Assembly: GCA_024699855.1 (NCBI GenBank)
Contig: JAMPIQ010000003.1
Span: forward strand, 9,114,001 to 9,178,000
Reading direction: 5' to 3'
Source of the DNA: Aphelenchoides besseyi
Taxonomy: Eukaryota > Nematoda > Chromadorea > Rhabditida > Aphelenchoididae
Length of the DNA: 64,000 nucleotides
Shown here: positions 31,290 to 40,776 of the stretch, piece by piece
Numbering within the stretch: position 1 is the first letter of the stretch
Layout of the letters: each line of letters opens with the position of its first letter
Notes under the pieces: generated by a model
The model's input: the letters and a program-made list of their open reading frames with translations, nothing else
Databases searched by the model: none
What the model was told of the DNA's origin: nothing
Made by a program: the position numbers and the translations under genes

Positions 31290-32410
31290 TCACGCCGTCT
31301 CTTCGGCGATTCGGCGAACGTCCGTGGATACTTGCTGGCGTAACGTGATCCATCGGCTACGGTGTCGATCGAATTCGCTCTCGCGGATCCGTGCGCCGTC
31401 GATGCCCGAGCGTTGATGGGCGGATTTCAGGTCGTCAAGCCACAGCGTCGTGACATGCGGGAATTCGTTGCATCTCAACTGAATCTGGAGAATGTGGTCG
31501 TGAATCTCGGACGACGAGAGCCCGCGGAGCAAACTGGGAGTCAGCAGGATCACGGCATAGTGGCTGGTTCGGGCGAAGAAGGCATGTTGCATGGCGTCGA
31601 CGATCGACAAAAGGCTGCGTGAGCGTACGTGTTTGATCTTGGGCATTCGTGCTTTCAACCAGCCACAGTCTTGATCGGCAAACAGAATTTGTTTTGCCAT
31701 GAATTCAGTGGCGTTCTTGAAGTGACGCTCCCGATTGAGTTTGTTCAATTCGGAGCAGAAGATGTAGTACGAAGGACGGGATCCGATGTACTGATTGACC
31801 GGTCGTGATGCGAACGAGCGGAAACGTGCCAGTTCCATCGACTTCTTCGCGACTTGGCATTTGGTTGTCCAAGTTTGTAGCGTGTCGTGAACGTGACTGT
31901 CCTGGATCCATAACTTCAGCGGAACCGACGCGACCGCTGGATTATGCGATAGCTTGCGGTGGATGTTTACCTCCTGTTCAGAGTGTAACTCGATCAGAAA
32001 CTCTTTCAATTCGCCCCGGTTGTTAGCGAAGTGGGACGCTGCCCAATTGACGAGTACAGCGTAAGCCAGTGACATGACGCGAAGCTGACCGGTCGCTCCA
32101 CCGATGCGCTTCTTTGTGAAGTCGTCGGTGACCATTTGAGTGCAGTCGCGGTGTTCGCCGGCTCGAGTGCACCGTGCGTGAGGTTCGACGGAAAGTTTTG
32201 TGTTCTCGTCAATGTAGATCAGCGCCTTCGGGTGATTGGCCGGTGGCGGGATGTGCAATTCATCGGCGTAGCCGAGTGCTCGCGCCGGATCGCGAACTCG
32301 ATTTCGCATTGCCATGTTGTTGACTGCTAAAAATGAACTTGCATTAGTCAGTGATTGGATCTCTAGCGGGTAGATTTGGTTGACTGCTCTTCTCAGTAGC
32401 CCGCCGTTCG
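31290..32410 (-). CDS. BEL-2 extra C-terminal protein of unknown function
   Basis: Open frame that contains the last residues of pol (LLRRAVNQIYPLEI) and then about 365 further residues up to VRRIAEETA, just before the 3' LTR. The frame opens to 32477; the upper part overlaps pol in another frame, with a shift at a GCGGGC stretch near 32400. No signal peptide or transmembrane segment is seen, so it does not look like an env. Features: CTRAGEHRDCTQMV, KLWIQDSHVHDTLQTW, and a later alternating hydrophobic pattern (SLLSIVDAMQHAFF, YAVILLTPSLLRG, VTTLWLDDL). The latter loosely recalls a Rossmann-like or SGNH-type fold, but no catalytic motif is clear. Family not recognised. Confidence 0.6.
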
Positions 32411-32690
32411 AACTTCGACTGTTCGCACATGAGCGTCCGAGCTCGGAATGAGCTTCTGAATCGTCGCTAATGGCCATGAATTGCGCTGTTGTTGATTCTG
32501 CTCAATCAACACGATTTCTCCAACTCGTGGGAGGCGGTCAACCGAATTTGGCGTAAGTTTATGTTGTTGTTGCTGATCTCGCAGAGCTAGCAAGTAGTTT
32601 GTTTGCCAAAGATGCCAGAACTTCTCGAGCGCTCTTTGTTGCTTCTCGTATAGCTCAACGATTTGTTGACGGTAGTTGTTGTTTGGTGAA
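32393..32690 (-). pseudogene. BEL-2 integrase C-terminal module downstream of the Tc1 insertion
   Basis: After the Tc1 element the pol frame resumes as NNNYRQQIVELYEK, LEKFWHLWQTNYLLAL and LPRVGEIVLIEQ, a DUF5641-type module. Joining across the TA restores the same reading frame as 34208 onward, so the Tc1 inserted into an intact pol. The frame ends at TAGY, one base out of step with LLRRAVNQIYPLEI. Confidence 0.75.
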
Positions 32691-34207
32691 TACAGTGCTG
32701 GCCAAAAGTTTTGGGACAGCAGGTATCTAGAAATCCACTAGACCGTTTCGCGTCTTTATTCGGTACAGATCCTGCGACCGAATTCTAACATTATTGCCGC
32801 AAAAAGTTTGCAAAGAAGCGAGAAATTGAAAAAAATTGTGTGAACAGTCGAAAATTGCCTGGACAAAAGTTTTGGGACAGAGAAGAAAATCGTTCAAATT
32901 TGACCACCTTTTGCTTCGACCACCTCCAAGAGACGTTTGTTCATACCGAGAAAGAGTTGCTTAATCGTTTCGGGTTTGATTTTCTGCGTGGATCTTCTGA
33001 TGGCGGCCAGAAGTTGAGCTTTTGTGTTGTACTGGCCTTTCTTGTAGATTACGTCTTCCATCAGCTTCCATACATTTTCAATCGGACTCAAATCGGGACT
33101 ACGTGACGGCCAGTCAGCAGTGGTGATACTCTGATCGTGAAAGTAGGCGGAAACAACGTGGGCGGTATGAATTGGGGCGCGATCTTGTTGCCAAACCCAC
33201 TTTTTGTTCTTCATTTCTTTCTTGGCCCATGGGATAAACGTCGTTTTAAGGTCGGAGAGATAATCAGTCGCCTTGTACTTGCTCTTGCACTCCTAAAAGC
33301 AAAGACCGTGTTTATAAATTTTGAATAGATGGTCCAAAAAACTCACCGTAATCAAGAGTTTGCCGGTAGATGAAATTGCACCAAGTATCATAACTGATCT
33401 GCCGCCCATTTGGCGTTTAATGCGCTCCAAATTAACATCCTCGGTTTCGTATGATCCAAAATTATCAGGGCCATCTAAACAAAATCGTTTTTCATCGGAG
33501 AAGATCCAAGTTGAAAAGTCCGTGCCAGCAATTAGGTGACGACGGGAAAAGTTAAGGCGATTTTGACGATGCGTCAAAGTCAACGGAAGTTTCTTTTTGA
33601 TCAAATGATAGAAGATGTTGTCACGGTTTAACCATCGTCGGATTGTTCGGCGGCTCACATCCAGCTCCAAATTTTCCTTGATGGTACGCGAAGTGACAAG
33701 GCGATTGGAGCGGAGTTCGGAGATCACATGACGTTTAATCCGACGGCGAAGGCGAGCAGTGTATTTTTTTGGACGACCCATGGGCTTACGCGGTTGTTGT
33801 TTGATCACGCTCATGATTGTGTTCTTCGAATGTCCGAGTTTATTGGCAACTTCTCGATAGGACTTGAGACGGTCGTAGAGTTGACGGATCTTCGCAATTT
33901 CTTGGTCGGTCAACATTTTGGTAAAGCAAGAAAAATTGATGACTTTGCCAGTCAACGCCAAGAAAAAATCAGGCCAAATTTCAATGTGAAGAAATGTAAT
34001 TGCAATCGATTTTCTTCCCTGTCCCAAAACTTTTGTCCAGGCAATTTTCGACTGTTCACACAATTTTTTTCAATTTCTCGCTTGTTTGCAGACTTTTTGC
34101 GGCAATAATGTTAGAATTCGGTCGCAGGATCTGTACCGAAAAAGACGCGAAACGGTCTAGTGGATTTCTAGATACCTGCTGTCCCAAAACTTTTGGCCAG
34201 CACTGTA
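32691..34207 (-). mobile_element. Tc1 transposon in BEL-2 pol
   Basis: 1.5 kb. TIRs begin TACAGTGCTGGCCAAAAG, like the CAGTGCTGGCCAAAA end of C. elegans Tc1, and the two arms match over more than 170 bp at the ends with few differences. TA target duplication is included at both ends. Encodes one intact two-exon transposase on the minus strand. Confidence 0.93.
32894..33916 (-). CDS. Tc1 transposase, two exons
   Basis: Exons 33916-33347 and 33292-32894 give about 322 residues without a break; splice sites are GTGAGT and CTTTTAG. N-terminal helix-turn-helix (LTDQEIAKIRQLYDRLKSY) and GRPKKYTARLRRRIKRH, an AT-hook-like linker, bind the TIRs. The DD34E core is WIFSDEKRF, WVWQQDRAPIHTA and SPDLSPIENVW, with 34 residues between the second Asp and the Glu. 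The intron position is shared with the remnants at 0.7 kb and 51.2 kb. This is the most likely active DNA transposase in the window. It cuts and pastes the element at TA. Confidence 0.92.
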
Positions 34208-37200
34208 TGTTGGATCGTCACTTTCTGCCGGGTCGAGGTTCGCGGCTGGTTTCTCGCTCGGTAGCCCTTGTGGCCGTAGGAAGTCGTTCGGCTTGATTGT
34301 TGCTGTTGTGTCGAATGAATCGGGAACTGCGATCAGTGGTCGATCGTTGATCGTGTTTTCGATTTGCGTGAGTAGCGTTTGAAATTCGATGATGTTAAAC
34401 TTTCGACGTCCGATCGTTCTCTTCAGACAATCTTTGACGAGTTTGATTAGTCGCTCATAGAATCCGCCGCGCCATGGAGCTAATGGTACGTTGAATTTCC
34501 ATTCGAAGTTCGTCGACGGAGCAAATTTCCGCATCAGGATCTTTGATGCCGACACGAAGTTTGTTCTGTTGTCGGAGAAAACTGTTGTTGGTAGCCCACG
34601 TCTTGCGATGAATCTGTCGAATGCGTTTAAGAAGTCGTTCGTATTCGCGCTCTCGACGATTTCAAGGTGCACAGCGCGCGTTGTGAAGCAGGTGAAGATT
34701 GTTCCGTAGAGCTGCGTCGTTTCATGTCCGCTTTTGACGTTGAAAGGTCCGAATAAATCAGTTCCTGTATGTTCGAACGGTCTCGATCTATTGACTCGTC
34801 CGGTCGGTAGCATCGGCATATCTGGGTGTTTGAACGGATTCGCAAAGAACGGTCGACACTTGAAGCAATGCGCTTTAATTGCCTTTTGTGTTGTTCGTCG
34901 TCCGTTTGTGATCCAGAATTCTTGACGTAGAGTGGAAAGCGTTATTCCTACTCCGCTGTGGTTGGTTGCTTCGTGGAAATGCATGATGATGAGCGGGCAA
35001 ATTGGTGATTTGTGGCTCAAGCAAATCGGATTGATGGTTTGCGTCGCTAGTTGTGAGTTTTTAAGGCGGCTCGCGCATCGAAGAGTTCCTTTTTGGTCGC
35101 TGTGGATCCCGAATTTACGGATGTCTGATTCCGAAGGCGGTGATATTCGTTGACAGTCGTTGATAATCCAACTGCGCGCTTCCTCCATTGAGACAGTTTC
35201 TCTGACTGTTGGGTCACGCTCTTGACTCCAACTTCGAGCTTTTTGTTTGAGAAGTCGAATGGCACGTATCACCGAGGTCCAGGAGGAGAAGTTTTGGTAT
35301 TGCACAATTGACGCCTTGATTCCTTCTTTGGGTACTGTTAACAATGCTGCTGAGTGGAAGTATTCCGACCGCTTATTGTCTGGAATGTTTCGAAGGTCCA
35401 CGTTCTCGTTGTGCGGCCAAAGGTCTTCTGATGACTTCAGAAATTGCGGTCCAAACCACCACTCGGAAGTTTGCTTGAGCAGGATCGGAGGTGAGCCTCT
35501 CGATAGAACGTCTGCGACGTTGATTGCCCCGGGGATGTGGCGAAATTCCACGACTCCAGCTGATCGAATGTTTTTGAGTTGGTTGCCCACGAAGCTATTC
35601 TTTTCCGGTGCGCCGTTTTTGATCCATTGGATTGAGATTAGCGAATCAGACCAAATGATTGAGCGGCTGGCGAGCTTGAGTGCGGTTTGTGTTGTCTTCA
35701 CGAGTTTTGCTGCCGTTAGAATGGCTAGCAATTCGAGTTCCGGCAGTGTGCATTTCCGTTTTGCCGGCGGCACGCGGGATTTGCTGGTGACAAGATGCGA
35801 TTCTGTGTTCAGGTCGACATCGATGAAGCGAATGTATACGGCCGCTCCGTAGCCGTAACCAGAAGCGTCCGCGAATGCATGAATTTCAGTTGTAGTTGTT
35901 TCTTTCTTGGTTCCATTGAATCGGGGAATTCTGACCGTCGTGCCGAGAAGACCGCTGGTTAGACGAACCCATTCGGCTTCTTGTTCCGTTGACAATGAAG
36001 GGTCCCAATCAATCTTGTTCTTATGGTTCGCGTTGGTTGTCGCTTGTTGATTTTGCTTGTGAATCGTTTGTTGAAATGATTTAATGAGTAGAAGACATGG
36101 AGCAAATATGCCGAGCGGGTCATAGAAGCTTGCGATTGTCTCCAAGACTTTTCGACGAGTGAGCGGGGGCGGCGGAGCCGCTGGAAAGGTGAATCGGAGT
36201 TCGTCGCTCTCGGTGTTCCATTGGATTCCTAGCAGTTTTTGATTTGCTCCTTCTGATAGAAATTCGCGGTCGAATGACGATTGGAGGCTTTCGTGATTGG
36301 ATGCTAGTTCGCGAAGTTCCATCTTTGCCGTGTCGAATATTTGGATGCATTCGCTGCAGAGCTCTTTCAGTTCCGCCTCGTTGTCTGCTCTTAAGAACAT
36401 GTTGTCGACGTATAAATTCTCCTGAATTCTCTTTGTGATTGATGGTTTGTTGTACTTTTCCAAATGTACTAACAAGGTTGCTGCGAGGAGATATGGTGAG
36501 CATTTGAGACCGAAGGTCACTCGCTTAAACCGAAGGAACTGCAGGTTGTTTTCCGTCGTCGCTTTGGTTGGATCCTTGAGCCATAAAAATCTCATCGCGT
36601 CTCGATGCTCCGGCTTGACTGAGACTTGCAGGAAGGCTTTTCGGATGTCGGCTGAGATGACGATCGGATATGACCGAATGCGGATTAAAACGTCGATGAG
36701 CGATGGAAGAATTACCGGTCCGCGGTAAAGAATGTCGTTGAGCGCCGGACTTGTCTTGTTCGCCCGGGCACCGGCGTCGAAAACTATCCGCACTTTCGTC
36801 GTCGCCGATCCTTCTTTTACCACTGGCAGGTGTGGAATGTAGTGTAGTACGCGGCCATCGGTCGGCTGTTTTTCGCCGCACGGCACTTGTTCGATGATTC
36901 CCTCTTGCATTTGAAAGTTCATCGTTTTCTGGTATTCGTCGAGCAGTCGCGGATTCGTGTGCAGTTTTCTTGCTACACTTTTGAGTCGATTAAGGGCGAT
37001 TGCGAAGTTGTCGGGAATCGGTTCGTGATCGCGCTTGAAGAGTAGTGGGACTTCGTACCGACTTTCGCTGTTGATTCGGATCGCTTTGCAAAATTCGCGG
37101 TGGACTTTCATCTCGGTTGGTTCGCTGGATTGAAGCCCGAGCGTTTCGAGTTCGTAGATCTGTTCAAGTAAAGTTGCTGGGTCGCTCTGTGCGTTGTGCG

Positions 37201-39199
37201 TGAAGGAGAGAAGGACCGCTGCCGTTTGATTTGGCATGCCGGCGGTTGAGCAGAATTGGCCGCATATTATCGGTCCTACTTTCGAGTCGAGAGCAACCAG
37301 GTCGTCCGTTAATCGAATTTTGTTTTCGGAAATTCCGAGACGCAGGTAATCCGTCAACCCGATCAAGATGTGAGTCTCTTCTTGGCTAATGTTGAGTTTT
37401 GGGTCCCAATTCTTAAGCTGATTGATCGATTCCGGAATGTTTTGTGCGATGTAGATCGACGGAATGATTTCTTTGACGACTTCGGCTTTTAGCTTGATAG
37501 TCGTTTTATCAGCTAGCGAGATGACCATTTGAGTGCTGTACAGCGGTTTGATTCGATTGTTGCCGCATCCCAACGTTGCCAACTGCGTGTTTGTTCGGAT
37601 TTTCGGCAATCCGAGGAATGAGGCGAGTGACTCGGTGATTGTTGTTGTGCCCCCTGAGTCAAATATCGCTGCGACCGTTTTGTTGGTTCGCAAATCGGTG
37701 GACGCTGCTTTCACGTGACGAGCCATTAGTAGGAGTTGATTTGTTTCCGGCCCAATTGTCTCCGGAGGCTCGAATGTAATTCCTCTTGTTTTCAAGGGGT
37801 TACTGACGGTTGTAAGTGCCGGTTGAGTTCGGACGCCCAGTGGAATTGCATTGACATTCGAGGCCGTTCGGGGCGCTGGACAAATCGCCGTAGCATGCTC
37901 TGCTGATTTGCAATTGAAGCATGTGGCCTTCGAGCGGCAGTTCGATTTCTGATGCCCGCTTTTTAGGCACTTGTCGCAGAGTCGAAGTTGCGCGGCGCGG
38001 TCTTTACGCTGTTGAGTTGTCGGGAACGTCGTGCATTTGTTCGTCCAGTGCATCTCGTTGCAGAGCAGGCATGGAGTTTTTGGCCCTGTTTGATTTGCTG
38101 TCGTGGCCGTGACGTTTGTTGAGCTGGCCGGCGTTGCGGCCTGTGGGGCTGCCGCCGGCGTCGATTTGTCGTTACCTTTCCCCGTTTTGGGGTAAAGGAT
38201 TGCGAAATATTCTTCGTCTTTGACCACTTCGCTCACTTCCTTGAGCAGTTGCTGCAGAGTTGGGTGGCGGTGTTTCTTCCAGATGCTTCTCATTATCCAC
38301 TGAGGCATTAACCTCGTGAAGTGATGAGCGTATGCTTCGGTCTCCGTGTTGACGCTTTCATTGCTGAGTTGACGAATTATACGAGTCGACGTAACCAGGA
38401 CTTTTTTGACTTCTGCGACTGTTTGCGTTGAGGGCAGTTTTTCCCATTTGTTCAGTAGTTCGCGGACGATTTCATTCGTGTCGTCGTAAAAATTGCTCAG
38501 GATGTCCATTGCTGTCCGAAAGCATGTGGATTGGGATGTCGAGATTCCCTCGATCATCTCCAACGCATTACCGCTCAGCTTCTTTTTGAGCTTGAACAGT
38601 TTCTGTGCTTCTGTGTAGCGATCGGTGTCGACGACTGCGCTGATTCCTTCTTTGAAGATTTTCCAACTGCTTCGTTTGTTGTTGAATGCTGGTACTTCAA
38701 TTTGCTCAGCTGCCGGAGCAATGATAATCCGTGGTGCCGGCTCTGTTGGGGCTGATGTTCGATTCGGCGTTAGCGCGGCCAGTGATTCGATGACTGAGCG
38801 CGTTGCTTCGATTGTTTGATCGGCAATTCGACTGGAAGATTCGTGTTGGGCTGCTCGTTGTTGACGATCCAAGTGGAGTACTACGTGGGTGCTCGCGGCT
38901 GCGGCTGCTTCTCGTGCTTCTTCGACGATTGTCGTTGTCTCGGTATACGCTGCGTCGTATTCTTCTTGTTCTTCTTTGGTCGTTGCCGCGCCTTCCCAAC
39001 TCTTCAGGTGCTTTTCGATACGTTCGATTTGTCGTGATGCCTTTGCAATTGCTGCTTGTATTTCAGTCAAATTGCTTTCGGTGATAGTTGAGTTGATGAC
39101 GGATGGTAGGTGATGTTCGATTGTTGTTGTGCAGACGGCAAGTTCCGTTTTTGCGCCGGTAACTTGTGCTTTGGATGCGCCGATTCTGGTTCCGACCAT
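34157..39199 (-). CDS. BEL-2 gag-pol polyprotein (end disrupted by Tc1)
   Basis: 1680 codons in one frame. Gag: helical N-terminus, DUF1759-like domain (about 170-330), then knuckles CLLCNEMHWTNKC, CDKCLKSGHQKSNC, CFNCKSAEHATAIC (about 395-460). Protease: AAIFDSGGTTTI. RT: ISADIRKAFLQVSV, FGLKCSPYLLAATL, YVDNMFLRADN. RNase H: HAFADASGYGYGAAV, LPELELLAILTAAK, IIWSDSLISIQWI. Integrase: H..H/C..C module, GTDLFGPF, FSDNRTNF, GGFYERLIKLVKD. The last 17 or so codons after DDPTY are Tc1 TIR sequence. The frame is otherwise unbroken although its LTRs have diverged more than those of BEL-1. Confidence 0.92.
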   Translation of the reverse strand: MVGTRIGASKAQVTGAKTELAVCTTTIEHHLPSVINSTITESNLTEIQAAIAKASRQIERIEKHLKSWEGAATTKEEQEEYDAAYTETTTIVEEAREAAAAASTHVVLHLDRQQRAAQHESSSRIADQTIEATRSVIESLAALTPNRTSAPTEPAPRIIIAPAAEQIEVPAFNNKRSSWKIFKEGISAVVDTDRYTEAQKLFKLKKKLSGNALEMIEGISTSQSTCFRTAMDILSNFYDDTNEIVRELLNKWEKLPSTQTVAEVKKVLVTSTRIIRQLSNESVNTETEAYAHHFTRLMPQWIMRSIWKKHRHPTLQQLLKEVSEVVKDEEYFAILYPKTGKGNDKSTPAAAPQAATPASSTNVTATTANQTGPKTPCLLCNEMHWTNKCTTFPTTQQRKDRAAQLRLCDKCLKSGHQKSNCRSKATCFNCKSAEHATAICPAPRTASNVNAIPLGVRTQPALTTVSNPLKTRGITFEPPETIGPETNQLLLMARHVKAASTDLRTNKTVAAIFDSGGTTTITESLASFLGLPKIRTNTQLATLGCGNNRIKPLYSTQMVISLADKTTIKLKAEVVKEIIPSIYIAQNIPESINQLKNWDPKLNISQEETHILIGLTDYLRLGISENKIRLTDDLVALDSKVGPIICGQFCSTAGMPNQTAAVLLSFTHNAQSDPATLLEQIYELETLGLQSSEPTEMKVHREFCKAIRINSESRYEVPLLFKRDHEPIPDNFAIALNRLKSVARKLHTNPRLLDEYQKTMNFQMQEGIIEQVPCGEKQPTDGRVLHYIPHLPVVKEGSATTKVRIVFDAGARANKTSPALNDILYRGPVILPSLIDVLIRIRSYPIVISADIRKAFLQVSVKPEHRDAMRFLWLKDPTKATTENNLQFLRFKRVTFGLKCSPYLLAATLLVHLEKYNKPSITKRIQENLYVDNMFLRADNEAELKELCSECIQIFDTAKMELRELASNHESLQSSFDREFLSEGANQKLLGIQWNTESDELRFTFPAAPPPPLTRRKVLETIASFYDPLGIFAPCLLLIKSFQQTIHKQNQQATTNANHKNKIDWDPSLSTEQEAEWVRLTSGLLGTTVRIPRFNGTKKETTTTEIHAFADASGYGYGAAVYIRFIDVDLNTESHLVTSKSRVPPAKRKCTLPELELLAILTAAKLVKTTQTALKLASRSIIWSDSLISIQWIKNGAPEKNSFVGNQLKNIRSAGVVEFRHIPGAINVADVLSRGSPPILLKQTSEWWFGPQFLKSSEDLWPHNENVDLRNIPDNKRSEYFHSAALLTVPKEGIKASIVQYQNFSSWTSVIRAIRLLKQKARSWSQERDPTVRETVSMEEARSWIINDCQRISPPSESDIRKFGIHSDQKGTLRCASRLKNSQLATQTINPICLSHKSPICPLIIMHFHEATNHSGVGITLSTLRQEFWITNGRRTTQKAIKAHCFKCRPFFANPFKHPDMPMLPTGRVNRSRPFEHTGTDLFGPFNVKSGHETTQLYGTIFTCFTTRAVHLEIVESANTNDFLNAFDRFIARRGLPTTVFSDNRTNFVSASKILMRKFAPSTNFEWKFNVPLAPWRGGFYERLIKLVKDCLKRTIGRRKFNIIEFQTLLTQIENTINDRPLIAVPDSFDTTATIKPNDFLRPQGLPSEKPAANLDPAESDDPTYSAGQKFWDSRYLEIH

Positions 39200-39533
39200 G
39201 TTGAGTTCGTTGCACGATGGTCAGTCGAAGTTCGTGTCGGCGTTTGGGCTTAAAGGCAAGGGTTTTTGATCACCTCACGTCGAGCTTGCCGCTACTGGTA
39301 CCCGACGATGTTGGTGGAGAGCAGTGTGCTCTCGCGAAACAAATAATTCAAAGAATTGGTCCGCGTACCTGCTGTTCGAGTAGTCCTGACTGCTTGTCGT
39401 TCAGGTCTGGTTCGTTGGTGCGCTTGATTGTTCTGAGGAAACTGATCGGCGATATAGTTGATCAATGGTAGGCCAAAATCCGCTTGTTTAGTAGGCTAGA
39501 TTAGGCGAGTGGGTCTTCGGCCGGGGGGCCAAT

Positions 39534-39654
39534 TGTCTCTCTCTGCGTGGTGAGACAGACAGGAATAAGAAAAACGGTTTATATCGAACGAAGGGGCAAC
39601 CAGAAACAATTTATAGAGAGGTGGGCGGAGGCGGGTTTTAATCCGCCTTCGACA
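39534..39654 (-). repeat. BEL-2 5' LTR
   Basis: 121 bp, TGTCTCTCT...CTTCGACA. Followed internally on the minus strand by ATTGGCCCCCCGGCC, where TGGCCCCCCGGCC is a candidate primer-binding site. Confidence 0.92.
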
Positions 39655-39771
39655 ATCATCTGAATTTGGGGATTGTAAGGATTCAGAAAATATACGGTTT
39701 GTTCGGAAAAAAATCGAAGATAAACGAGATATTCGAAATTTCGACAAGGTCATTCATTTTTGCCCACCCTG
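39655..39771. mobile_element. Truncated mariner-type end cut by BEL-2
   Basis: Sequence from ATCATCTGAATTTGGGG to TGCCCACCCTGTA resembles the last 115 bp of the element at 47283-49087 (ATCTAAATTTGGGG, GATTCAGAAAATATA, GGTTTGTTC, CACCCTGTA). The other part is missing to the left, where the BEL-2 LTR begins. Confidence 0.7.
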
Positions 39772-39983
39772 TAGCGTGGATTGGATCTGAGAATGTGAGG
39801 AGTGAAAACAAATTTGCATTCTGATTTGTTTAAAGCAACTAGTCAACTTGTTGTCTGCGACACGCAAAGTGTAGGAACACTGGAGAAGATCAACATCTCG
39901 TTTCTTACGCGGTCAGTCCAGCGCTCAAAAGTGAGAAAACATCGCCGGTTAGTTTTGGACGATTGTTGCACTGAATTCTGAAG

Positions 39984-40276
39984 ATGTTTCAGTTGACGCC
40001 TTCAAAACTTTCCACCGATCGCAGCAAACAAAACGATTTAACCGAACTCGAGACACCAAAACAAAAACCGAAATCCAAACTTCAACTTCGTTCAGCCGAT
40101 CAAGCGCTTTTCGTCAATCCGCAGAAATTGAAACAACGAGATTTGGTTGTCAATTCAAACGGTCAATACTTTTTGCTTCGTTGGCTCACAATCGACAATC
40201 CGGCTGGAGTGCCATCGATTGATCGTCAGAAATTGATTGCAATTATCGAGCACAATGCTAATGTTTTCAAAAAGTA
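39984..40276 (+). CDS. Unrecognised gene, single exon visible
   Basis: Open frame beginning MFQLTPSKLSTDRSK, 97 codons, with a clean GTAAGT donor right after FKK at about 40275, so it looks like a real first or internal exon. The body is polar (TPKQKPKSKLQLRSA) then VNPQKLKQRDLVVNSNGQYFLLRWL and IDRQKLIAIIEHNANVF. The next exon is not obvious; downstream there is partly open sequence to 40600 before a mariner-like element starts at 40777. Could be a truncated host gene. Confidence 0.4.
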
Positions 40277-40776
40277 AGTTCGTTGCTGTCATCATCTTTT
40301 AAATCTTCAGTTCGTGTCGTTGCGAGGATCACAGTTCGACTTGAGAAGTTTGTTTTTTACGTGGTCATTTGCGTTTTTGTTAGACGAATAAACTCAACAT
40401 CAGCGGTTCGAATTTAAAAGTTTGTGACACTATTCACACGATCGACAAATCGTTGAGCCTCCGCATTTCCATCTTCATTGACTCCACCCGTCATCACAAT
40501 CTTACTGATCGAAAACAACAGAAACGAAATCTTTTCGTTCCTAATCGCTTCATTGCAACGATAAATTAATGCCGAAAACTTTTTCGTGTCGTATTTACAA
40601 GCTGTTGTGTCTCGAGCGGAAACAGAACGCCAAGGCGTCCGCGGATCAGAAAGCGGGCGAGTGGCCGTTGTTCGTTAGTTTTGTTTTGCTCCTGTAGTAC
40701 GCGCGTGTGACCGCGAATAAAGACGTTAGGTTTAACCGTCGAACTTAGCAGAAGCTAACGCATTGCAAATTCTTTT

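Larger units (their letters stand above)
31065..39654 (-). mobile_element. BEL/Pao LTR retrotransposon BEL-2
   Basis: 8.6 kb on the minus strand between two 121-bp LTRs (31065-31185, 39534-39654) that differ by about three substitutions and two dinucleotide-repeat length changes. Internal order: gag, zinc knuckles, protease, RT, RNase H, integrase, DUF5641-like module, then an extra ORF up to the 3' LTR. A Tc1 element (32691-34207) sits in the integrase C-terminus. The flanking bases differ on the two sides (CTAC before 31065, ATCAT after 39654), so no target-site duplication is seen. Confidence 0.88.

Noticed and set aside
31201..32330. Plus-strand ORFs opposite the BEL-2 extra protein
   Set aside because: The minus-strand frame is longer and continues pol in orientation; the plus-strand frames are broken.
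35247..39113. Plus-strand ORFs of 70-200 codons across BEL-2 pol
   Set aside because: They mirror the intact minus-strand gag-pol and show no domain.
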